A DNA stretch of 11,527 nucleotides from an uncultured Elioraea sp. GTDB taxonomy: Bacteria > Pseudomonadota > Alphaproteobacteria > Acetobacterales > Acetobacteraceae. The stretch is taken from NCBI GenBank assembly GCA_937995555.1, contig CALKJX010000055.1:1-11527 (forward strand), written 5' to 3'. Position 1 is the stretch's first letter. Every line of letters begins with the position of its first letter. The position numbers and the translations under genes were made by a program. Shown here in pieces: positions 6,424-11,527 of the stretch. The notes beneath the pieces were generated by a model that was not told the origin of the DNA, made no database searches, and was given only the letters and a program-made list of their open reading frames with translations.

Positions 6424-7546
6424 TCTTCTGCACGTCCGAGGTGCCCTCGTAGATCTGGCAGACGCGCACGTCGCGATAGATTCGCTCGACCGGATACTCG
6501 GCGAGGTAGCCATAGCCGCCGAGCGTCTGGATGGCGATCGAGCACACCTCCTCGGCGATCTCGGAAGCGTAGAGCTTCGCCATGCACGCGGCTTCGAGTG
6601 AGGGCTCCCCCGCATCCTTGCGGCGGCAGGCGAGATGGGTGAGCTGGCGCGCGGCTTCGAGCTTCGTGCGCGCCTCGACAAGGCGGAACTGCACCGCCTG
6701 GTGGTCGATCAGCGGCCGGTCGAAGGCGATCCGCTCCTTTGCGTAGGCGATCGCGTAATCGAGCGCGGCACGCGCCATGCCGACGCTCTGCGCGGCGATG
6801 CCGATGCGTCCCGATTCCAGCGTCGAGAGGGCGATCCGATACCCCTCGCCCTCCGTGCCGACCAGCGCGTCCGCCGGCACGCGCATTCCCGCGAATGCGA
6901 GCGCGCAGGTGTCCGAGGCGTGCTGGCCGAGCTTCTCCTCGACGCGCGCGACCGAGAAGCCGGGCGTGTCGGTCGGCACGACGAAACAGGAGATGCCCTT
7001 CTTGCCGGCCTTCGGGTCGGTCACCGCGAACAGCACGCAGACCTTGGCGATCCGGCCATTGCTGATGAACTGCTTCGCCCCGTCGATCACCCAGTGATCG
7101 CCGTCGCGCACCGCGCGGGTGCGCAAGGCCGAGGCGTCCGAGCCCGCCTGGGGTTCGGTCAGCGCGAAGCAGGAGACCGCTTCGCCCGTCGCCATCGGGC
7201 GGAGGAAGCGCTGCTTCTGCGCCGCGCTGCCGAAGCGTTCCAGGATCAGGCAGGTCGGGGAATTGTGCACCGAGACGAGCGTCGAGACCGCCCCGTCGCC
7301 GGCGGCGATCTCCTCCAGCGCCATCGCATAGGTGAGATAGTCAAGCCCCGCCCCGCCCCACTCGGGGTCGACGGTCGCGCCGAGAAAGCCCAACTCGCCG
7401 AGCGCGGCGATGATCTCGGGCTCGATCGCCCTGGCACGCTCGCGCGCGGCCGCACCCGGCGCGAGTTTCTCGCGCGCGAACGCACGCGCGGTCTCGACCA
7501 CCAAGCTGCGCGTCTCCGCCAGTTCCGCCGGGGTGCGGTCCAGCAT
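6401..7546 (-). CDS. Acyl-CoA dehydrogenase (short-chain/branched-chain type)
   Basis: FAD enzyme of 381 residues that forms the alpha-beta double bond of an acyl-CoA and passes electrons to electron-transfer flavoprotein. The length is typical for the soluble short/medium-chain family. Seen motifs: CFALTEPQAGSDA at 126-138 and ISNG at 161-164 (FAD and substrate loops), ERIAFDRPLIDHQAVQF at 271-287, QTLGGYGYL at 340-348, and IYEGTSDVQKIILGRML at the C-terminus. Glu367 of YEGT is at the position of the catalytic base in short- and medium-chain enzymes. Chain-length or branched-chain specificity cannot be read reliably. The ATG at 7546 has GGAGGA at 7555-7560 with an 8-nt spacer. It lies 29 bp downstream of the indolepyruvate oxidoreductase gene and is probably co-transcribed, suggesting a role in amino-acid-derived acyl-CoA breakdown. 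No ETF genes are present in the window. Confidence 0.93.
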   Translation of the reverse strand: MLDRTPAELAETRSLVVETARAFAREKLAPGAAARERARAIEPEIIAALGELGFLGATVDPEWGGAGLDYLTYAMALEEIAAGDGAVSTLVSVHNSPTCLILERFGSAAQKQRFLRPMATGEAVSCFALTEPQAGSDASALRTRAVRDGDHWVIDGAKQFISNGRIAKVCVLFAVTDPKAGKKGISCFVVPTDTPGFSVARVEEKLGQHASDTCALAFAGMRVPADALVGTEGEGYRIALSTLESGRIGIAAQSVGMARAALDYAIAYAKERIAFDRPLIDHQAVQFRLVEARTKLEAARQLTHLACRRKDAGEPSLEAACMAKLYASEIAEEVCSIAIQTLGGYGYLAEYPVERIYRDVRVCQIYEGTSDVQKIILGRML

Positions 7547-7554
7547 CCGTTTCG

Positions 7555-7560
7555 TCCTCC
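7555..7560 (-). promoter_or_regulatory. Ribosome binding site of acyl-CoA dehydrogenase
   Basis: GGAGGA on the minus strand, 8 nt before the ATG at 7546, within the 29-bp gap after the oxidoreductase gene. It indicates independent initiation within a shared transcript. Confidence 0.75.
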
Positions 7561-7575
7561 GTTGCCGCCGAAGGC

Positions 7576-10500
7576 TTACTGCGCCGCGACAGGCTCCGCC
7601 ACACGCGCGGGTTGCACGGAGGACAGTCGCGCACGCAACGCCTCGCGCCGGGCCCCGGCCCGGGCGTGGCTGTCGCGCTTCAGCGGGCCGAAGCCGCGCA
7701 CGGCGAAGGGCAGGCGCGCGAGTTCGATCGCGGCCGGCAGGGTCCCGGACGACAGCGACGCGAGTGCCGTCTCCATGTCCCGCTCGAAGTCGACGATCAT
7801 GGCCCGTTCGATCCGCCGATCCTCCTGCCAGCGGAACGGATCGAGCAGCGTGCCGCGCAGGCGCCTCCCGCGCCGCAGCAGACGGAACAGCGGCAGCACC
7901 CAGCGCCCCGCCAGCGCGAGCTTGCGGCGCCGCCCGGTGGCGGGGTCGCGGCCGAGGAACGGTACCGGCGGCGAGAGATGGAAGGTCAACGGCGCGTCCT
8001 GCCCGAAGCCGTCACGCAGCCCGTCGAGGAAGGTCTCGTCGGTGAGCAGCCGTGCGACCTCGTACTCGTCCTTGTAGGCGAGCACGTGGAAATACCCCTC
8101 GGCGACCGCGCGGGCGAAGGCGCCCGGCGCGCCGGCGATCTCGGTCTCGCGCGCTGCCGCCCGCTCGACCAGCGCGCGGTAGCGTGCCGCGAGCCGCTCG
8201 TCCTGATAGCGGACCAGTTCAGCCGCGCGTTCAGCGACCAGGGCATCAAGCGAGTCCGGCGCGCGCGGTGGTGCGAGCAGCGCCCCGGCGAGCTTCGGGT
8301 CGTGGCCGAGCGCGCGGCCCCAGAGGAACGCACGCCGGTTCACCTCCACCGCCGCGCCATTCAGCTCGATCGCGCGCTGCAGGCTCGCCTCGCGCAGCGG
8401 CACGCGGCCGCGCTGGAACGCGGCACCCAGCAGGATCGTGTTCATCGCCTGCGCCTCGCCGAACAGAACCTCGGCAATGCGCGCGGCATCCAGCCAGAGC
8501 GCGGTGCCCTGCGGGATCGCCGCCTCGATCGCGGCCCGATGTCCGTCGGAGTCGAGCGTGACATCCGGGTCGCGTACCAGCGCGGCGACGGCCGCGAGCG
8601 TGCCGTTGCCGACCACCGCGGCATCGTGCTTCACGCGCGGCAGCACGTCGCGCCCGGAGGCGACGGCCATGTCGGCCGCGAGCATCAGGTCGGCCCCGCG
8701 CAGCGGCACACGCGCGACGTCGAGCGAGGTCTCGTCGCGCGCGACCTGCACATGCCCGATCACCGCACCGTTCTTCTGCGCGAGCCCGGTGAAGTCGAGC
8801 GTGCGCACCGCGCGGCCCTCGAGATGCGCCGCCATGGCGACGATTGCGCCGGTCGTGACGATGCCACCGCCGCCGACACCCGCGAACAGCGCGCGCCAAG
8901 GCCGATCGCCGAGCGTGCCGGGTGGTGGTGCGGGCAGGCTGCGCGCCAACTCCGCCTCCATCTCGAGGACGCGCGCGCTGGGCTTGGGCGGCTTGCGCGC
9001 TGCCCCCACGGTGACGAAGGACGGGCAGAACCCCTTCAGGCAGGAAAGGTCGGTGTTGCAGGTCGAGGGCGAGATTCGCCGTTTGCGCCCGTACGGCGTC
9101 TCGATCGGTTCCACGGCGACGCAGTTCGACTGCACGGTGCAGTCGCCGCAGTTCTCGCAGACGCGCTCGTTTATCACGACCGACACGTCCGGCACCGCCA
9201 TCGCGCCGCGCTTGCGCTTGCGCCGCTTCTCGGTCGCGCAGATCTGGTCGTAGATGATCACCGTCACGCCGGGGATGGTGCGGAAGCGCCGCTGGACCTC
9301 GATCAGCGCCCCGCGCGCATGGCGTTCGGTGCCGGGCGGCAGGTCGCGCGCAGCCGGCAGGCGGGCCGGATCGTCCGCGATCACGGCGATGCGCGCGACA
9401 CCCTCCGCGGCGAGCTGCGTCGCGATCTGCGCCACGCTGGGGCCGCCGTCCACGGGCTGCCCGCCGGTCATCGCCACCGCGGAATTGTAGAGCAGCTTGT
9501 AGGTGATGGTGGTGCCGGCAAGCACGGCCTGGCGGATCGCCAGCACGCCGGAATGCTGATACGTGCCGTCGCCCATGTTGACGAACATGTGCGGGATCTC
9601 GGTGAAAGGCGCGAGCCCGACCCAGGTCACGCCCTCGGCGCCCATGTGCGTCACGGTCTTGGCCCGGCCGACCTCGCCGAGCGCGAGCGTGTGGCAGCCG
9701 ATGCCGCCCAGCGCCTGCGACCCCTCGGGCACCACGGTCGAGGTGTTGTGCGGGCAGCCGGCGCAGAAGAACGGGGCGCGCCTCAGCGCCTCGGCCGGCG
9801 GCGGCAGGTCGAACACTGGCGGGGCGGCGGTGACGCCCAGCGTGCCGAGGAAGCGCGCGAGCGCGCCGGCGACGATCGCCGGCGAGAATTCGCCCGCCTC
9901 GGGCAGCAGCTTCGCGCCGTTCAGCCCGACCTTGCCGGCGATCGCCGGCCGTCGGTCGGCAGGCAGGTTGTAGAGCACGTCGCGCGCCTGCCGCTCGACC
10001 AGGCTGCGCTTCTCCTCGACCACGATGATCGCGCGCTTGCCGGTGGCGAAGCGGAGCAGCCCCTCCGGCTCGATCGGCCAGGTCATCGCCACCTTGTAGA
10101 GCGCGATGCCGGCCTCGGCGGCGCGCCCCGGCGGCAGGCCGAGATCGTCGAGCGCGCGCAGCACGTCGAGATGCGCCTTGCCCGTGGTGATGATGCCGAT
10201 CGGCGCGTCGGGCCGGCCCCACAGAACGCGATCCAAGGCATTGGCGCGCGCGAAGGCGACCGCGGCCGGCAGTCGCTCCTCGACCACCCGGCGTTCGAGC
10301 TCGGCGCGCTGCGCCGGCCAGCGCAGCGTGGGGTCGAGGTTCAGCCCGTGCGGCGGGATCGCGACATCCGTCGGGATCTCGAAACGGCGCGCTGCCGGAA
10401 CGACAAACGTGGCCGCGCCCTCGACGGTCTCGGCGATGGTCTTCAACCCTGCCCAGAGCCCGGAGAAGCGGCTCATCGCGAGGCCAGCGAGACCGAGCGA

Positions 10501-11052
10501 CAGCACCTCCTCCACCCCGGCCGGGTTCAGCACCGGGATCATCACCGCCTCGAAGATCTGGTCGGTCTGGTGCGGCAGCACCGAGGACTGCGCGGCGTGG
10601 TCGTCGCCCGCCACGGCGATCGCGCCGCCGTGCTTCGCTGTGCCGAAGTGGTTGACGTGGCGCAGCGCGTCGCCGGAGCGATCGACCCCCGGCCCCTTGC
10701 CGTACCAGAGGGTGAACACGCCATCGAACCGCTTGCCCGGGAACACATCCACCATCTGCGCGCCCCACAGCATGGTGGCGCCCAGATCCTCGTTCAGCCC
10801 GGGCTGGAAGCGGATGTCGTGCGCGTCCAGCAGCTTGCGCCGGTGCCAGAGCTCCTTGTCGAGCCCGCCGAGCGGCGAGCCGCGATAGCCGGAGACGAGC
10901 CCCGCCGTGCGCAGCCCCGCCATCCGGTCGAGCCGCGACTGTTCCAGCAGTAGCCGCACCAGCGCCTGGATGCCCGTCAGCAGCACCGGCGCATCGAGAT
11001 CGACGAACCGGCTCTCAAGCGTGATGGGCGCGTGACCGCTGAGCGAATCCAT
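7576..11052 (-). CDS. Fused indolepyruvate ferredoxin oxidoreductase (IorA-IorB type)
   Basis: Single-chain 2-oxoacid:acceptor oxidoreductase of 1158 residues, the usual size of the fused proteobacterial form. The family oxidatively decarboxylates aryl-pyruvates such as indolepyruvate or phenylpyruvate to arylacetyl-CoA using thiamine diphosphate (TPP) and iron-sulfur clusters. Order of parts: pyruvate-oxidoreductase N-terminal region (VSGYRGSPLGGLD, 53-65); the FCAGCPHN motif (429-436); TPP-binding domain with GDG at 494-496 and LYNSAVAMTGGQP (521-533); a basic linker KRRKRKRG; cysteine motifs C632-x2-C635-x2-C638-x5-C644 and C665-x5-C671-x4-C676; the gamma (IorB-like) domain from about 720 (GVGGGGIVTTG, 725-735, and LAQKNGAVIGHV); and a C-terminal extension with YFHVLAYKDEYEVARLL (987-1003). 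The ATG at 11052 is preferred over an ATG 14 codons upstream because it has GGAGG at 11062-11066. The natural acceptor (ferredoxin or other) and the exact substrate are not determined. Neighbouring acyl-CoA dehydrogenase and hydroxyacyl-CoA-dehydrogenase-like genes support amino-acid catabolism. Confidence 0.94.
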   Translation of the reverse strand: MDSLSGHAPITLESRFVDLDAPVLLTGIQALVRLLLEQSRLDRMAGLRTAGLVSGYRGSPLGGLDKELWHRRKLLDAHDIRFQPGLNEDLGATMLWGAQMVDVFPGKRFDGVFTLWYGKGPGVDRSGDALRHVNHFGTAKHGGAIAVAGDDHAAQSSVLPHQTDQIFEAVMIPVLNPAGVEEVLSLGLAGLAMSRFSGLWAGLKTIAETVEGAATFVVPAARRFEIPTDVAIPPHGLNLDPTLRWPAQRAELERRVVEERLPAAVAFARANALDRVLWGRPDAPIGIITTGKAHLDVLRALDDLGLPPGRAAEAGIALYKVAMTWPIEPEGLLRFATGKRAIIVVEEKRSLVERQARDVLYNLPADRRPAIAGKVGLNGAKLLPEAGEFSPAIVAGALARFLGTLGVTAAPPVFDLPPPAEALRRAPFFCAGCPHNTSTVVPEGSQALGGIGCHTLALGEVGRAKTVTHMGAEGVTWVGLAPFTEIPHMFVNMGDGTYQHSGVLAIRQAVLAGTTITYKLLYNSAVAMTGGQPVDGGPSVAQIATQLAAEGVARIAVIADDPARLPAARDLPPGTERHARGALIEVQRRFRTIPGVTVIIYDQICATEKRRKRKRGAMAVPDVSVVINERVCENCGDCTVQSNCVAVEPIETPYGRKRRISPSTCNTDLSCLKGFCPSFVTVGAARKPPKPSARVLEMEAELARSLPAPPPGTLGDRPWRALFAGVGGGGIVTTGAIVAMAAHLEGRAVRTLDFTGLAQKNGAVIGHVQVARDETSLDVARVPLRGADLMLAADMAVASGRDVLPRVKHDAAVVGNGTLAAVAALVRDPDVTLDSDGHRAAIEAAIPQGTALWLDAARIAEVLFGEAQAMNTILLGAAFQRGRVPLREASLQRAIELNGAAVEVNRRAFLWGRALGHDPKLAGALLAPPRAPDSLDALVAERAAELVRYQDERLAARYRALVERAAARETEIAGAPGAFARAVAEGYFHVLAYKDEYEVARLLTDETFLDGLRDGFGQDAPLTFHLSPPVPFLGRDPATGRRRKLALAGRWVLPLFRLLRRGRRLRGTLLDPFRWQEDRRIERAMIVDFERDMETALASLSSGTLPAAIELARLPFAVRGFGPLKRDSHARAGARREALRARLSSVQPARVAEPVAAQ

Positions 11053-11061
11053 GCAGCACCG

Positions 11062-11066
11062 CCTCC
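11062..11066 (-). promoter_or_regulatory. Ribosome binding site that sets the oxidoreductase start
   Basis: GGAGG on the minus strand, 9 nt before the ATG at 11052. The alternative in-frame ATG further upstream (11094) would put this site inside the coding region and add 14 residues with no resemblance to the family N-terminus. Confidence 0.7.
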
Positions 11067-11138
11067 CGTCAGACCGCACGACGCTCCTGCCCACTTAGGA
11101 CAACAAGGTTAACCGAAAACCCCTCGTCATGTCCTTTT

Positions 11139-11164
11139 CCAGTTGCCCCTACCGTCGCAACTGG
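11139..11164. repeat. Perfect 8-bp inverted repeat, possible operator
   Basis: CCAGTTGC, 10 bases, then GCAACTGG. The arm centres are 18 bp apart, compatible with a site for a dimeric regulator. As RNA it would be an 8-bp stem with a 10-nt loop, but no T-run follows on the minus strand, where the nearest gene end is, so a standard terminator is less likely. It is about 87 bp upstream of the oxidoreductase start codon. No regulator gene is adjacent, so any binding protein is unknown. Confidence 0.5.
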
Positions 11165-11212
11165 GCGCTGTTTTGCTGCGGCGCTCCGGAAATGCCGTGT
11201 CGCGGCGGTGGA

Positions 11213-11527
11213 TCAGCGGGGGGGCAGCCGCAGCGCCCCGTCGAGCCGGAGCGCCGCACCGTTCAGCATCGGGTTCTCGACGATCTCGGCGACCAGCCGG
11301 GCGAACTCCTCCGGGCGGCCGAGCCGGCGCGGGAACGGCACCTGCGCGCCGAGTGCGGCCTGCACTTCCTCCGGCAGGCCGGCGACCATCGGCGTGCGGA
11401 ACACACCCGGCATGATGCTGACGACGCGGATGCCCCATTCGGCGAGATCGCGCGCGGCGGGCAGGGTGAAGCCGAGCACGCCGCCCTTGCTGGCGGCATA
11501 GGCCGTCTGGCCGATCTGCCCGTCCTC
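11213..11527 (-). CDS. HSD10-type short-chain dehydrogenase (3-hydroxyacyl-CoA dehydrogenase type 2-like), partial
   Basis: C-terminal 104 residues of a short-chain dehydrogenase/reductase; the N-terminal part with the NAD-binding motif lies beyond the right edge. The visible part opens with GQIGQTAYAASKGG, containing the catalytic Tyr and Lys of the YxxxK motif (residues 10 and 14 of the visible part). MPGVFRTPMVAGLP, VPFPRRLGRPEEFARLV, ENPMLNGAALRLDGALR and a short tail follow. The combination of APGLF/MPGVF-TP, QVPFP-RLG and NGE/A-xRLDGAxR is characteristic of the type 2 3-hydroxyacyl-CoA dehydrogenase (HSD17B10) group, which acts in isoleucine and short branched-chain acyl-CoA breakdown, among other substrates. 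The frame is open to base 11527. It is on the same strand as the oxidoreductase, 160 bp upstream. Family call is strong; the substrate is inferred. Confidence 0.85.
   Translation of the reverse strand, partial: EDGQIGQTAYAASKGGVLGFTLPAARDLAEWGIRVVSIMPGVFRTPMVAGLPEEVQAALGAQVPFPRRLGRPEEFARLVAEIVENPMLNGAALRLDGALRLPPR

Larger units (their letters stand above)
11053..11212 (-). promoter_or_regulatory. Intergenic region upstream of the oxidoreductase gene, probable promoter/leader
   Basis: This 160-bp gap is the only sizeable non-coding stretch in the window. Its middle (about 11095-11140) is richer in A and T than the flanking genes and contains the palindrome GGTTAACC at 11107-11114. I could not place a confident -35/-10 pair on the minus strand. 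An inverted repeat lies at 11139-11164. No T-run terminator for the upstream dehydrogenase gene is visible, so read-through from that gene cannot be excluded. The gap probably carries a promoter or control site for the oxidoreductase/acyl-CoA dehydrogenase pair. Confidence 0.45.

Noticed and set aside
6424..6560. yraN or another gene following rsmI on the plus strand
   Set aside because: No family motif of YraN is seen in plus-strand frames here; the region is fully explained by the C-terminal end of the acyl-CoA dehydrogenase on the minus strand.
8246..10768. Long minus-strand open frame (840 codons) overlapping the oxidoreductase gene in another frame
   Set aside because: A shifted-frame shadow of the same gene with Arg/Gly/Ala-rich translation; the real frame carries all family motifs.
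7612..10953. Very long open frame (over 1100 codons) antisense to the oxidoreductase gene
   Set aside because: It is codon-for-codon complementary to the real gene, so it stays open only because the gene avoids TTA, CTA and TCA codons, which are rare at this GC content. Its translation is arginine/histidine-rich low-complexity sequence with no recognisable domain.
1..11527. CRISPR arrays, transposons, integrases, toxin-antitoxin or phage defence genes
   Set aside because: No direct-repeat array, transposase-like frame or recognisable defence domain was seen; gene spacing and base composition look uniform along the window.

Overview
The window looks like ordinary, densely packed chromosome from a GC-rich alphaproteobacterium. 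G and C are strongly preferred at third codon positions. The content fits that group: an AmpG-type muropeptide permease, an alanine dehydrogenase, a PhoR-like kinase, a divergent lppC/rsmI pair and a fused indolepyruvate ferredoxin oxidoreductase of the type found in aerobic proteobacteria. A Rhodospirillales/Acetobacteraceae-like source is my guess and is not proven here. I see no tRNA, rRNA, CRISPR array, insertion sequence, integrase or phage gene. Seven genes are complete or apparently complete, one more has an unusually tight start (phoR-like), and one is cut by the right edge.

Layout. Bases 80-2836, plus strand: ampG-like MFS permease, then a small DUF486/DMT membrane protein (ATGA overlap), then ald after 16 bp. 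This looks like one operon. Bases 2837-5533, minus strand: an LppC-type lipoprotein (penicillin-binding protein activator family) followed after 3 bp by a PhoR-type sensor histidine kinase. The kinase stop codon directly abuts the ald stop codon. Bases 5509-6423, plus strand: rsmI, divergent from lppC with overlapping 5' ends. Bases 6401-11527, minus strand, in transcription order: a partial HSD10-type short-chain dehydrogenase, a 160-bp gap, the large fused indolepyruvate ferredoxin oxidoreductase, then an acyl-CoA dehydrogenase whose 3' end overlaps rsmI by 23 bp.

How the parts may work together. The left half leans towards the cell envelope and alanine: muropeptide import, alanine oxidation and a cell-wall lipoprotein, with a membrane kinase coupled to the lipoprotein gene. 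The right half looks like 2-oxoacid and acyl-CoA catabolism, probably of aromatic or branched-chain amino acids: oxidative decarboxylation of an arylpyruvate-like acid to an acyl-CoA, acyl-CoA dehydrogenation, and 3-hydroxyacyl-CoA oxidation.

I found no convincing evidence of a previously undescribed system. The points most worth a second look are the head-to-head lppC/rsmI start codons, the lppC-kinase junction (same frame, separated by one TAG and one codon, no response regulator nearby), the alanine dehydrogenase in an operon with a muropeptide permease, and a perfect 8-bp inverted repeat upstream of the oxidoreductase.
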